64,000 nucleotides of DNA from Bradyrhizobium sp. LTSP849 (GCF_000938255.1 NZ_JYMR01000052.1:310001-374000); one strand, 5' to 3'. Positions 16,223 through 26,171 are shown, counted from the first letter of the stretch. Numbers and translations are program-made. The notes: generated from the letters alone by a model not told the origin.

Positions 16223-17068
16223 CAGGGTGAGACGGCACGCGACATGCGCGCCTCGCATCTCGATCAGCGCGTGTCGTCGCATTGCACGAACTGCGTATGC
16301 GTTTGATTGCCGCCGATGTTCACCACGCGAATCTCAGCCGTTCGGATGAGCCGTCGGCACGGTCGTGAGAACGATGTGTGGACCATACTTCGAATAACGC
16401 CACAACAACCGCCGCGTGTAATCCGACCAAGTTCCCTTGGTGTTCCATTGGCGATTTCCGAAGCAGATCGCGCAAGTTGTGGATGACTTTCGCGATGCGC
16501 ATCGCCTGTCGTGCACAAGCTTCGATCAATCTGCATCAACGGCAGACAACAATATGCGTGCAATCAAACCGTCGTAGAGTTGCGTGCATCTAGTCTGCTA
16601 GATCGCGCCATTGTATTCACCATCATGTGTCCCGCAGAGTGAGATTGTCTTGAACGTTACAATCGTTTGCAACGACATCCTGTCTCGAAAGAGTGTCTCT
16701 ACTTGCTTTTGTTGAGAAGCTCATTCATCGTTTCGGCGGAAGATAAGAAACGTTTGCTTGCGACTTGAACTCAGGGGCTTCGGTTGAGCAACTCCGATCC
16801 ATCGTCCGGTCGTGACGGCAACTCGGGCTCCCGTGCGACGACGCCGCGGTTGGTATGCCATCAGCGACGCGGCCTATCGCGCCGGATCCCACGGCGCACG
16901 TCAGACCAAGTCAGGTTCCTTGCAGTCCACATCTTCGCACATGAGCCTGACACGGCGTGCTCATCGCACACCTCGATCTGTCTGGCGTCTCTCGCAGGAT
17001 TCGCGCGCCATGGCGGAACGCGGCTTCGGGGCGCCGCAGACGTGATTCCCGGGGCGAGGTAGGAATTC
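16223..17068 (+). other. Gene-poor gap after fliI
   Basis: I see no convincing gene here. The section 16560-16790 is visibly A/T-richer than its surroundings and may hold promoters. Short open frames in all directions lack ribosome-binding sites. A possible decayed leftward frame lies at 16264-16516 (see rejected items). Confidence 0.5.
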
Positions 17069-17704
17069 ATGCCGTTGGCACGTGAAGCAGTCGAGCTGCT
17101 GGTTCAGGCGGCCAGAGCCTGGTATTTCGAAGGCGATCAACACGGATTGCGCGATCGGGAGTGGATGGCGCTGCGTTTTCTCGGGCGCGCCAACCGGTTC
17201 TCGCGCACACCGTCTGCGCTCGCCGGCTTCATCGGCGCCACCAGGGCGACCGCATCGCAGATTGTGAAGACGCTGGAGAGCAAGTCCTTCCTGGTCCGCA
17301 AGCCGTCGCAAGAGGACAAGCGTTCCGTCGTGCTCCACGTCACCCCACAGGGTGAGAAATGCCTGAACCAGCATGATCCGATCAACCATGTGGTGAATGC
17401 GGTCACAGCGCTCGGTACCGAGGAATGCATCAGGCTGCGCGACTCGCTGCGCGAGATCCTCAATCACCTCGATGCGGCCCATCAGCGGCTCGATGCCAGC
17501 ATCTGCCGGGACTGCATGTTCCTGGCCGAGCGCAGCCCCGGCACGGCCAAGGGACGCGCCACGGCTGAATTCATGTGCCGGCTGTATCGCGCGCCTGTAT
17601 CGCTCGACGAAACCGAGCTCCTCTGCACAAGTTTCGAGCGTACCCGCGACCGTCCGAAGATCGAGGAACACCTCGACCGCGCACGGGTGGCGAGCCAGGG
17701 GTGA
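17069..17704 (+). CDS. MarR-type winged-helix regulator with Cys-rich C-terminus
   Basis: The 211-aa protein has a MarR-like winged helix (about residues 25-97: PSALAGFIGATRATASQIVKTLESKSFLVRKPSQEDKRSVVLHVTPQG). The region after residue 140 is a non-standard extension containing Cys146, Cys149 (CRDC), Cys170 and Cys186. A CxxC plus two spaced cysteines could bind metal or sense redox state; that is inference. A good ribosome-binding site (AGGTAGGA) precedes the ATG. No obvious target gene is adjacent, since a repeat block follows. Confidence 0.8.
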   Translation: MPLAREAVELLVQAARAWYFEGDQHGLRDREWMALRFLGRANRFSRTPSALAGFIGATRATASQIVKTLESKSFLVRKPSQEDKRSVVLHVTPQGEKCLNQHDPINHVVNAVTALGTEECIRLRDSLREILNHLDAAHQRLDASICRDCMFLAERSPGTAKGRATAEFMCRLYRAPVSLDETELLCTSFERTRDRPKIEEHLDRARVASQG

Positions 17705-17798
17705 GGCTGCGCGCAATATCCGGGTGAATATTGCGGGTAGAGCTTGCGGGAAATGTCGCAACGGCATCATTCTTTTGACCGACCACAGTATTGGCCCC

Positions 17799-17941
17799 GT
17801 CATCCTGAGGTGCGAGTAGCGCAGTGCATCTGCACTGCGCTGCGAGCTTCGAAGGATGGACGGCCGGGATGCAGCAGCGCGAGGCAACAGCGGGACCGTC
17901 CCCTTCGAGGGCCGCTGAAGAAGCGGCCACCTCAGGGTGAC
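17799..17941. repeat. Palindromic intergenic repeat element
   Basis: Outer arms GTCATCCTGAGGTG and CACCTCAGGGTGAC (13 of 14 paired) enclose two internal hairpins: AGCGCAGTGCA/TGCACTGCGCT at 17818-17841, within CATCCT/AGGATG arms (17801-17858), and GGCCGCT/AGCGGCC around 17910-17927. A degenerate relative (CTCATCCTGAGG...TCTCGAAGG) lies at about 58476-58510, in both cases shortly before the long repeat. It looks like a dispersed genomic element, not a gene. Confidence 0.7.
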
Positions 17942-17991
17942 GGTGACGGATTGGCAATCGCTGCAACACCGATCCGTTCTCGAATCACGAC

Positions 17992-18656
17992 AGACACGCC
18001 TTCGCATTCTCGCGGCTCATTTCGCCCGAGCTTTGCTTGATCTCTCCACCCTCTTATCCAAGAGGGCGCAGGGAAGGCCGGGTGCCGGCTGGCACCCACG
18101 GTCCGCTGTGCGCGGGTAGCGCAAAAGGAATTGCACAGCGGCATACAGGTGAAGCCGAACACACGGCCTTCCCTGCGCGATGGGTTGACGGCTTATGCCG
18201 TGCTCTCCCGGGAGCCGAGTTCGTTCTGGCCTCCCTCACCTTCGCGAAAGTCGCCGACACCGCGCCGGTTGACGCGAATGCCGCCTCCGCGAAAGCTTGA
18301 CCGTAGCAACGACGGCCAGGACCACACGGTTTTGCCGTACGCGCGTTCGCTTGTTCGCCACAGAGCCCGACGGCGTGGTGCACACAGCCACCGAGATATT
18401 GGCGAGACGAACCATCAGCGCCGCTCGTCGGCGTGAAGCCTCGGGCTCACGGAGAGCAATCCGCCCTGCCCGCACATCTCACGCCCGACGCTGCTGCGTC
18501 CACCGCAAGCCCGGCACGCGAAAAATGACGACACATGATCGCCCCTCAAGGTCGAGCCGGGATGGCCGACACATACGACAAATCCGAATTTCGGTAAAGT
18601 GGAATATATTTGCGCTCACGGCTTGACGGCCCCGCAGGTGTGTTGCCCGTCGGGCA
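17992..18656. repeat. Long dispersed non-coding repeat, copy A
   Basis: This segment recurs in the same orientation at 58605-59282 with long identical stretches (for example around 18186-18238). Short open frames within it are on every strand, differ between copies and have no ribosome-binding site, so I do not call genes. A structured core at 18066-18178 has perfect 15-bp outer arms (GCGCAGGGAAGGCCG) enclosing two further stems: GGTGCC/GGCACC (18081-18096) and CCGCTGTGC/GCACAGCGG (18103-18141). The whole gap 17705-18798 is otherwise gene-free. Confidence 0.8.
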
Positions 18657-18798
18657 CCCATAGCCGGGATACCCGGCGCCGCCTTGTATGCATTATCCCA
18701 GTTGCCATCGTGGGGGACTTTCCTTTAGATGCGCCCCAATCCGCCCCCGGATCATGGTCCCGGGCCCAAAAACCCGCAAAATTGTCAAGGGACGAAGC

Positions 18799-19863
18799 AT
18801 GGCGCGCAACATTCTGATCCTCGGGGCTTCCTACGGCTCCCTGCTGGGCACGAAGCTGTTGATGGCCGGGCACAACGTGACCCTGGTCTGCCGCGCCAAG
18901 ACCGCGGAGCTGATCAATCGCGACGGCACCGAGGTGCGCATCAAGCTGCGCGACGAAGCGGTGCACCGCGCCATCTTCTCGCGCGACCTGCCCGGCAAGC
19001 TGGATGCGGTGACGCCGGCCGATGTCGACCTCTCCCGTTACGATCTGGTCGGCCTTGCGATGCAGGAGCCGCAATACGCCAACCACACGGTCCGCGTTCT
19101 CATGATCAAGATCGCCGCGGCGAAGCTGCCGTGCCTCTCGATCATGAACATGCCGCCGCTGCCCTATCTGAAGCGGATCCCGGCGCTGGCGGACATGGAT
19201 CTCGAGGAGGCCTACACCAATGCGCAAGTGTGGGAGCGGTTCGAGCCGGGGCTGGTGACGCTGTGCTCGCCCGATCCGCAGGCCTTCCGTCCGCCGGAAG
19301 AGGCAGCCAACGTGCTGCATGTCGGCCTGCCCACGAACTTCAAGGCCTCGGCCTTCGCCGACGACAAGCACAACAAGGTGCTGCGCGAGCTCGAAGCCGA
19401 CATCGACGCGGTGACGCTCGCCGGACAGGATGTTCCGGTGAAGCTGAAGGTATTCGACTCACTGTTCGTGCCACTGGCGAAATGGTCGATGCTGCTCACC
19501 GGCAACTACCGCTGCATCACGCCGCACGAGCCGCAGTCGATCCGCGACGCCGTGCACGGCGATCTCGCGCGCTCGCAGACGATCTACGAGCATGTCGACG
19601 CGATCGCCCGCCGTCTCGGCGCCGATCCGCAGGACCAGGTGCCGTTCGCGAAATACGCCAAGGCCGCCGAAAGCCTGCTGAAGCCGTCATCGGCGGCGCG
19701 CGCGGTGGCGAGCGGCGCGCCCTTCATCGAGCGTGTCGACCTGCTGGTGAAGCTGATCTCGCATCAGATCGGCACGCCCAATGCGGAGATCGACCGCACG
19801 GTCGAGACGGTGGACCAGAAGCTGAACGAGAAGATCGTGCAGGGCGGTTCGGGCGCGCAATAA
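18799..19863 (+). CDS. Ketopantoate reductase-like (ApbA/PanE) protein
   Basis: The 354-aa protein starts MARNILILGASYGSLLG (ATG 18799, AAGGGACG upstream). It has an N-terminal Rossmann fold with a nucleotide-binding loop GASYGS, unlike the usual GxGxxG, and a helical C-terminal domain as in ApbA/PanE. It would catalyse an NAD(P)H-dependent reduction of a 2-keto acid; the true substrate is not evident. It stands alone, with the repeat block upstream and a 470-bp gap downstream. Confidence 0.75.
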   Translation: MARNILILGASYGSLLGTKLLMAGHNVTLVCRAKTAELINRDGTEVRIKLRDEAVHRAIFSRDLPGKLDAVTPADVDLSRYDLVGLAMQEPQYANHTVRVLMIKIAAAKLPCLSIMNMPPLPYLKRIPALADMDLEEAYTNAQVWERFEPGLVTLCSPDPQAFRPPEEAANVLHVGLPTNFKASAFADDKHNKVLRELEADIDAVTLAGQDVPVKLKVFDSLFVPLAKWSMLLTGNYRCITPHEPQSIRDAVHGDLARSQTIYEHVDAIARRLGADPQDQVPFAKYAKAAESLLKPSSAARAVASGAPFIERVDLLVKLISHQIGTPNAEIDRTVETVDQKLNEKIVQGGSGAQ

Positions 19864-20335
19864 AAGCGCGCGCCGCATACTCGACTTTGGTCGTACGCGG
19901 CGGCGCATGACGCCGACGACGTGCGATTGCATCTCATCGATCACGCGATCGTGTCGTTTGCGCGTCCCACAGGCGCTCACCTGAAAATATCACAAGTGCG
20001 CGAGCCCAATGCATGTTGCGCATCATATCGCGGCGACGCGCGAGACCAAAGTGAGCCATTTCCGGGCGAATTGAGCCAAAGCAGATCAGGTTCCCGCTTG
20101 TGGCGGTGCAAACAACCTCTCGCTCGGACGTGCGCGATCCTTCATTTGCGCAAGCGCTGTATGCGCGTGCGTCGGGCTCGTTGTCTTGTCTCGCCAATGC
20201 GCGCGCGCAAGATGCTGTTGCCGAATATTTCCTCGGCCACGTCATGTCTTGGATACCCGTTCTCGAAAATGGATTCCAAAACTGGCGTTCGCCCGGCCGA
20301 CAAAAAGAATAAGAGAAGAACAAGAACAACAAAAA
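19864..20335 (+). other. Gap between reductase-like gene and YkgJ gene
   Basis: No gene, RNA or strong palindrome is apparent. Its last 60 bp is A-rich (20309-20335) and includes AAGAGAAGAA, which probably serves as the ribosome-binding region for the next gene. Confidence 0.5.
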
Positions 20336-21154
20336 ATGGACCAGGCAATGTTGAGCGTCGTCCGCGCGATGGAGGCAGGCGCGACGACGATGAAGGGTGT
20401 GATCGACGCCACCGGACTGTCCCGTCTCAAAATTGAACGTGCGTTGAACGCGCTGGAGAAGCAGAAGCTCCTGGTTCGCGATGGCCAGGGGTTCAGGCCG
20501 ACCGGTCTGCCGAAGGCCGCGCCGCTTACCCGGCAATGCGGATCGTGCAACGCCTGCTGCGATATCCTCGAGGTGGCCGCCGTCGACAAGCCGGTGAACC
20601 AGCTGTGCAGGCATTGGCAGACGGGCACGGGATGCACCATCTACGACCGCCGTCCGCAGATGTGCCGGTCATTCGTCTGCGCCTGGCTGCAAGGTCATCT
20701 CGACGACGACTGGTTTCCCGCAAAATCGGGCATCATCGTGCATTTCAGCCAGGACGCGGTCAACGTCACCGTCGATGACCATTGCCCCGATCGCTGGCGC
20801 GAGGAGCCGTATTTCAGCAAGCTCGCCGAATGGTCGCTGAACGGCATCAGGCGAATCGGCAACCGCGGTTACGCCACCCTCGTCGTGTCCGGCGCCGACA
20901 AGTTCCTGCTGCTCGGACGCACCATCGTCCCCGATCCGACACTGTTCGGGACGGCATTCCTGCCGCTCACCGCCGACACCTTTCGGTTCTGGAAGGCACG
21001 ATCGCCGGAGCATTTGCAGCGGCTGCACGAACGCATTGCCGAGATCGAGCGGATCAGGCAGGAATTCGGGTCGTGCGCGATTCCGGACGACGATGACGAC
21101 GATCCCACCCCGCCCTACCGGCCCGCGCTTTTACGGTTATCGAACCTGGCCTGA
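20336..21154 (+). CDS. Winged-helix plus YkgJ-type cysteine-cluster protein
   Basis: The 272-aa product (ATG 20336) joins two parts. Residues 1-57 look like a small helix-turn-helix (TMKGVIDATGLSRLKIERALNALEKQKLLV). Residues 66-120 carry the YkgJ-type zinc/iron-binding cluster with eight cysteines: 68, 71, 74, 75 (CGSCNACC), 91, 100, 110 and 115. The remaining C-terminal part is unknown and ends in an acidic run of seven Asp. Metal binding is known for the family; DNA binding by the N-terminus is inference. Confidence 0.8.
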   Translation: MDQAMLSVVRAMEAGATTMKGVIDATGLSRLKIERALNALEKQKLLVRDGQGFRPTGLPKAAPLTRQCGSCNACCDILEVAAVDKPVNQLCRHWQTGTGCTIYDRRPQMCRSFVCAWLQGHLDDDWFPAKSGIIVHFSQDAVNVTVDDHCPDRWREEPYFSKLAEWSLNGIRRIGNRGYATLVVSGADKFLLLGRTIVPDPTLFGTAFLPLTADTFRFWKARSPEHLQRLHERIAEIERIRQEFGSCAIPDDDDDDPTPPYRPALLRLSNLA

Positions 21155-21257
21155 AATCCATCGTGGGCAACAGGGCGTGATTCGCCCTGTGCCGCTCGAC
21201 GCGCCCCAGCCGGGTTGGTAAGCCCCTGTCCGCGAATGAAGGGGTTTGAGTCGGGAC

Positions 21258-22769
21258 ATGACGGTTGCGATCGAGATGGGGCAGACCCTTGCGGGCGCCG
21301 CGGCGGCCATGGACCTCGAGGAACTGCTGGCAACCCGCCTCCTGGTGCAAGGCAATTCGGGCTCCGGCAAATCGCATCTGTTACGGCGGCTGCTGGAACA
21401 GAGCGCGCCCTGGGTGCAGCAGGCCATCATCGACCCCGAAGGCGATTTCATCACGCTGGCCGAGCATTTCGGCCATCTCGTGATCGAGGCCGAGGACCAT
21501 ACCGAGCGCGGCCTTCAGGTCGCCGGCGAGCGCGCGCGGCTGCATCGCGTTTCCACCGTGCTCAATCTCGAAGGGCTGGACGCCGAGAACCAGATGCGGC
21601 GCGCGGCGGCATTCCTCGGTGGTCTCTTCGATGTGCCACGCGACCATTGGTACCCGATGCTCGTCGTCGTCGACGAGGCGCAGCTGTTCGCGCCGGCCGT
21701 CGCCGGCGAGGTGTCGGACGAGGCGCGGAAACTCTCGCTCGGCGCCATGACCAATTTGATGTGCCGCGGCCGCAAGCGCGGGCTCGCCGGCATCATCGCG
21801 ACCCAGCGGCTGGCAAAGCTCGCCAAGAACGTCGCGGCGGAAGCGTCGAACTTCCTGATGGGCCGGACCTTCCTCGATATCGACATGGCGCGCGCCGCCG
21901 ATCTGCTCGGCATGGAGCGGCGGCAGGCCGAATCCTTTCGCGAGCTCGAGCGTGGACAGTTCATGGCGCTGGGACCTGCGCTATCGCGCCGTCCCTTGCG
22001 TTTGCATATCGGCCCGACCGACACCAGCCCGCGCAATTCGACGCCGCGGCTGATGCCGATGCCCGAAGCCGCGCTGGAGGATGCGCGCGCGGTGATCCTG
22101 GCCGCGCCGCCCCCCGATGCCAGCCGGCCGCAGCGCCGGCCGGCACCGGACCTGCTCGAACAGCTCCGGGCCGCGAAGGCCGCCGCGCCCGAGATCAGCC
22201 CCGAGCCGATCGAGCTGCCGGTCAGCGCCGAGGCGTTGGCGGAGCGGCGCGAGCGCGTCGACCGGACTTTGCGGGCGGTGCTGGCCGAGCCCGATGCCGG
22301 CTTCCGCGCCATCGGCGTGCTCTACCAGGAGTTCGTAGTTCGCTGCCGCATCGAAGGCCTTGGCGCTGCCGTGCCAGACCTCAACGAATTTCGCCGCATG
22401 ATAACGCATGCGCGGGCCGGTCTCGGCACCGAGCTCGCCGAGGATGACGCCTGGCAGGAGGTGTCGCTGCGCGCCTCGATCCTGCCCGACGACATGCAGG
22501 GCGTGTTCATGATGATTGCGCGCGCGGCCAAGGAAGGCTGGCCCTGCCCGGGCGATGCCGCGATCGCGCGCGCCTACGGTTCGCATTCGCTGCGCCGGGC
22601 GCAGCGCCTGCTCACCTACATGGAAGAGCAGGGCCTCATCGTCTGCCAGCTCGACGGCGGTGGCCGCAGGTTCGTGACACTGGTGGAGCTGGCCTGGGCG
22701 ACCGCGCCGGGCGATCCCAATGCCGATGATCTGCCGGTGGAGCCGGCTCCGAGCGCGGCGCCTGCTTAA
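21258..22769 (+). CDS. HerA/FtsK-like ATPase
   Basis: The 503-aa product has Walker A GNSGSGKS (residues 32-39), Walker B LVVVDEAQ (135-142) and a RecA-like fold with IIDPEGDF and GIIATQRLAKLAKNV, the pattern of HerA-type helicase/DNA-translocase ATPases. The C-terminal 200 residues hold a Pro-rich linker and an unknown domain, ending in a helical region that may be winged-helix (AYGSHSLRRAQRLLTYMEEQG). ATG 21258 is preferred; a TTG at 21246 would add four residues. No NurA-like nuclease is adjacent. Its stop codon overlaps that of the converging TonB receptor gene. Confidence 0.75.
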   Translation: MTVAIEMGQTLAGAAAAMDLEELLATRLLVQGNSGSGKSHLLRRLLEQSAPWVQQAIIDPEGDFITLAEHFGHLVIEAEDHTERGLQVAGERARLHRVSTVLNLEGLDAENQMRRAAAFLGGLFDVPRDHWYPMLVVVDEAQLFAPAVAGEVSDEARKLSLGAMTNLMCRGRKRGLAGIIATQRLAKLAKNVAAEASNFLMGRTFLDIDMARAADLLGMERRQAESFRELERGQFMALGPALSRRPLRLHIGPTDTSPRNSTPRLMPMPEAALEDARAVILAAPPPDASRPQRRPAPDLLEQLRAAKAAAPEISPEPIELPVSAEALAERRERVDRTLRAVLAEPDAGFRAIGVLYQEFVVRCRIEGLGAAVPDLNEFRRMITHARAGLGTELAEDDAWQEVSLRASILPDDMQGVFMMIARAAKEGWPCPGDAAIARAYGSHSLRRAQRLLTYMEEQGLIVCQLDGGGRRFVTLVELAWATAPGDPNADDLPVEPAPSAAPA

Positions 22770-25081
22770 AAGGCGCCGGCCACGGTGAGGCGAAACGTCA
22801 GTGGCTCGACCGGGTGCAGCACGTAATCCATCACGCCGTTCTGGCAGACCGCGATCGGCGCGACGCCGCCAGTGCAGAGATTGTAGAGCGTATCGGTCTT
22901 GAGCAGCGACCCATAGGCGTAAGTGATCTGGTTCGCCTTGGCGTTGAGGAGATTGAGCACGTCGAGCTGGATACGCCAGCCGTCCTCAGTGCGATAGCCG
23001 AGGCGGCCGTTGAAGATGCTGGTCGCGGATGAGCGGAACGCATTATCTTCCGTCAGCGGGCTGGAGGCGAGATAGCGCCAGCGCAAGGCCCCGAACCAAC
23101 CGGTCTTCTCGCCGAGCGTGACGCCGGCGGACGCCACCATTGGCGGCGCGTTCGGAATGTAATTGCCCGGCGCGTTGCCGATCTGCGCCGCGGGATAACC
23201 AGCGAGCGAGGCATAGAGCGCGGCCTGCTCGCTGTCAGTGCCGCGAAAGCGTGCATGCGTCATCGCGAGATCAGCGTCGATGTCGATCCAGCATCGCGGC
23301 CGGTAATGGTTGGTCCACTCGAAACCATAACGGCGGCTGGCACGCGTTGCCTCGGTATCGCCGGCGTCGCCCGAGAACAGGATCTCGGAATCCTGGTCGA
23401 GGATGAAGACGCTGAGCGAGGTGTCGAGGCCGGGAATGATCCTCGTGCGAACACCGACCTCCGAGCCCCGCGTGCGCACCAGCAGCGGCGACGGCGACAG
23501 CTTTGTCGCGGGATCGATCGGATCTTCCGTCGTGGTCGCACCGCGCGCGTCGTTCGAATGCATGCCGTATCCGGCGCCGAGGAAGAATTCGGTCTGGTTG
23601 AAGGGCCCGAGCACCATCCTGAATTTGGGACTGCCGAGCGACGCATCGACGCGGCCGGAGTTGTTGGAGTTGAACAGTGAGGTGACGTCGGCGGCATAAT
23701 AGTCGCCGCGCCAGCCGACAGTTGTCCTGAGCCAATCGGTCCAGCGCACGGTGTTTTCGGCGTAGATTCCGACGCTGCCCTCGCCGACCTTGTCGCTGCG
23801 GATGTTGGAGAAGAAGTTGCGCTGGAACGTGTTGCTCAGCGCCAGATCAATTGCGTCATAGCGCGATTGCAGGCCGAAAGTGGTCTGCATCGGCAGGCCC
23901 GCGAACGAGCCGTTCAGCGTGCGCGAGATGTTCGCGCCAGCCATCAGGCGGTCGTCGTGCTGGTGGAACTGGTCGCCCAGCACGGGATCGCTGAGAAAAT
24001 AGGTGAAGTTGTTGAAAAGATCGAGCTGGCTCTTCACGACATAGGCATTGGCCTTCCAGGAGCCGAGATCATCGCTCTGCGCCACGCGGCCTGAGAGCGC
24101 AAAGCGATTGGTGTTGCCGCCGTCGCTTGGATCTTCTGAGCCGAAGCGGTCGAGAAAACCGCTCGCGATCGCGCGCTGCGGCACCTGGTCGGTCGAATTC
24201 CATGTGTTCGCATAGGCCATGCCGGTGACGGACACACCATCCGTCGCGGTGCCCTGGCTGTAGCGCACGAGACCATTGAGCTTGCGCACATTGTCCGGAT
24301 TGTCCCACGGGCCGTTGTAGATGCCGAGTTCACCAGCGACGAGCAGCGAACCGTCGCCAACTTTGGCGGAATCCATGCCAAGCAAGCGGCGATAGCCGAA
24401 GCTGCCAACGGTCACCTGCGCAAGGCCTTTTTCGGTGCGGTCGATCAGGCCGATGTGAATGCTGCCGACCGAGGCGAAATCGCCTTCGTCGGCGAAATAC
24501 GGCCCCTTGCGCACGTCCATTGCGGCGATGGTTTCCGGGATCAGCCAGTTGAGATCGGCATAGCCCTGGCCGTGCGCGTGGGTGCGCATGTTGACGGGGA
24601 CGTCGTCGACAGTGATCGCGAGATCGGTGCCGTGGTCGAGATTATAACCGCGCAAGAAATACTGGTTGGCTTTGCCCTCGCCGGAATGCTGGGTCACGAT
24701 CAACCCCGGCACGGCTTCGAGCGCCTCGCCCGGCCGCGTGAAGGTGCGCGCATTGAGGGCTTCACTGGAGACGGTGAACTCGCTCGCCATGCCCGGTGGA
24801 CCTTTTACGCCGGAGGCGACGCTAACAGTGTCTGCTGCCGGAGCTGGCGTTGGCTGGACCGCCACTTGGCTCGTTGCCACGGCGGGTTTGCTGGCGCGTC
24901 GCGGCGTCGGCGGCTTCTTGCGACGCGGCGTCTCGCCGCCGGTCACCTGAATTGGCGGCAGCTGATGCGAGGTACCGCCGTCCTGTGCGAATGCGCCGCC
25001 ACTATCTGCGAGAAGGACGAAGGCCGAAAATGCCGTCAGCGTGCCGTAGCCACGGCCGAGCTCAGGCCGCCTCAGTCGCAT
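22766..25081 (-). CDS. TonB-dependent outer-membrane receptor
   Basis: The 771-aa receptor has a signal peptide (residues about 1-33, ending AFA), a Pro/Lys/Arg-rich linker with LPPIQVTGG (TonB-box-like), a plug domain (GEALEAVPGLIVTQHSGEGK, NQYFLRGYNLDHGTDLAITVDDVPVN) and a long beta-barrel ending in an aromatic (GAF). It overlaps the upstream NiCoT gene by 20 nt, so the two are co-transcribed. This suggests uptake of a nickel or cobalt chelate; substrate is inference. The longer frame to 25156 would extend far into the permease gene, so the ATG at 25081 was chosen. Confidence 0.9.
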   Translation of the reverse strand: MRLRRPELGRGYGTLTAFSAFVLLADSGGAFAQDGGTSHQLPPIQVTGGETPRRKKPPTPRRASKPAVATSQVAVQPTPAPAADTVSVASGVKGPPGMASEFTVSSEALNARTFTRPGEALEAVPGLIVTQHSGEGKANQYFLRGYNLDHGTDLAITVDDVPVNMRTHAHGQGYADLNWLIPETIAAMDVRKGPYFADEGDFASVGSIHIGLIDRTEKGLAQVTVGSFGYRRLLGMDSAKVGDGSLLVAGELGIYNGPWDNPDNVRKLNGLVRYSQGTATDGVSVTGMAYANTWNSTDQVPQRAIASGFLDRFGSEDPSDGGNTNRFALSGRVAQSDDLGSWKANAYVVKSQLDLFNNFTYFLSDPVLGDQFHQHDDRLMAGANISRTLNGSFAGLPMQTTFGLQSRYDAIDLALSNTFQRNFFSNIRSDKVGEGSVGIYAENTVRWTDWLRTTVGWRGDYYAADVTSLFNSNNSGRVDASLGSPKFRMVLGPFNQTEFFLGAGYGMHSNDARGATTTEDPIDPATKLSPSPLLVRTRGSEVGVRTRIIPGLDTSLSVFILDQDSEILFSGDAGDTEATRASRRYGFEWTNHYRPRCWIDIDADLAMTHARFRGTDSEQAALYASLAGYPAAQIGNAPGNYIPNAPPMVASAGVTLGEKTGWFGALRWRYLASSPLTEDNAFRSSATSIFNGRLGYRTEDGWRIQLDVLNLLNAKANQITYAYGSLLKTDTLYNLCTGGVAPIAVCQNGVMDYVLHPVEPLTFRLTVAGAF

Positions 25082-26138
25082 CGGCGCATTCCAGGACTTT
25101 TGGCACGCCACCGCGGCTGTCCGCAAACATGCGGCGATAGAGCACGATCGAGACAAGCCAGGCGACCACGAACAGCGCGATCACGGCGAAGCCGAAATTA
25201 GCAAGCGACTCGTTGAGACCGTCGACCAGTGCCCACAAGCCGCCAGACAGGCCGAGGCGATCACCGATCAGACCGAGTGCCTCGATGCCGCCGATGAACA
25301 GCGCGACCGCGATGGAGGCGCCGGTGATGGTGAGGTTGTACCAGAGCTTTCGCAGGGGATCGACGAAGGCCCAGCGATAGGCGCTGACCATCAGCGCGGA
25401 GTCGGCGGTGTCGACCAGCGCCATGCCGGCAGCGAACAAAGCGGGGAAGACCAGGACATCCGCGAGCGAAGCGCCATGCGCGGCTTCGGTCGCGGAGATG
25501 CCGAGCAGGCCAATCTCGGTCGTGGTGTCGAAACCGAGCCCGAACAGCAGTCCGAGCGGGAACATGTGCCAGGGCTTTGTCACCAGGCGGAACATGGGCC
25601 CGAGCAACCGCGCGAGAAAACCGCGGCTGGCGAGCAACGCATCGAGCCGGGCTGCGTCATGAACGCCCTGCTCACGCGCGACACGAAAAATCCGCCACAG
25701 GCCGGCGAAGATGGCGAGATTGATCGCTGCGATGACGAGCAGGAACAGCGCCGACACCGAGGTGCCGATCAGCCCGCCGATGTCCCTGAGCAGGCTATCG
25801 CCGCCAAGGCTTACCACGCCGAGTGCGAGCAGCATGGTCGCGACCACGACGATTGTGGAATGGCCAAGCGCGAAGTAGAGGCCGGCGCTTCGCGGCGTAT
25901 CGCCGGCATGCATCAGCTTGCGCACGACATTGTCGATTGCGGCGATGTGGTCGGCATCGACGGCGTGGCGCAGGCCAAACACCCAGGCGAGCAGCGCGGT
26001 GGCCATCACCGCGGGCCGGTCGGCGAACAATGCGAAAGCCCAGGCCCAGGCGGCGACATTTGCGGCGATGAGCCCGCCGAACATCAGCACGACTCCGGGC
26101 TCAACCGCCCGCAAGGACAACCTCGTCACGAACATCAT
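25062..26138 (-). CDS. NiCoT nickel/cobalt permease (HoxN/HupN family)
   Basis: The 358-aa membrane protein has about eight helices and both family signatures: RHAVDADHIAAIDN in helix 2 and LGFDTTTEIGLLGIS. NiCoT permeases import Ni2+ or Co2+ across the inner membrane with high affinity. It begins a two-gene operon with the TonB receptor. A 22-bp imperfect palindrome lies 34-55 bp upstream. Confidence 0.95.
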   Translation of the reverse strand: MMFVTRLSLRAVEPGVVLMFGGLIAANVAAWAWAFALFADRPAVMATALLAWVFGLRHAVDADHIAAIDNVVRKLMHAGDTPRSAGLYFALGHSTIVVVATMLLALGVVSLGGDSLLRDIGGLIGTSVSALFLLVIAAINLAIFAGLWRIFRVAREQGVHDAARLDALLASRGFLARLLGPMFRLVTKPWHMFPLGLLFGLGFDTTTEIGLLGISATEAAHGASLADVLVFPALFAAGMALVDTADSALMVSAYRWAFVDPLRKLWYNLTITGASIAVALFIGGIEALGLIGDRLGLSGGLWALVDGLNESLANFGFAVIALFVVAWLVSIVLYRRMFADSRGGVPKVLECADATEAA

Positions 26139-26171
26139 TCCGTCCGCCGCACGCCCATCGCGTCAACGGTA

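Noticed and set aside
16264..16516. Possible decayed leftward gene ending VVNIGGNQTHTQFVQCDDTR
   Set aside because: A join with the adjacent frame (YGPHIVLTTVPTAHPNG) would need a frameshift, and I recognise no family. Evidence is too thin to call a pseudogene.
18131..18436. Short frames within the repeat copy A (and counterparts in copy B)
   Set aside because: Frames are not conserved between copies, differ in extent and have no ribosome-binding site.
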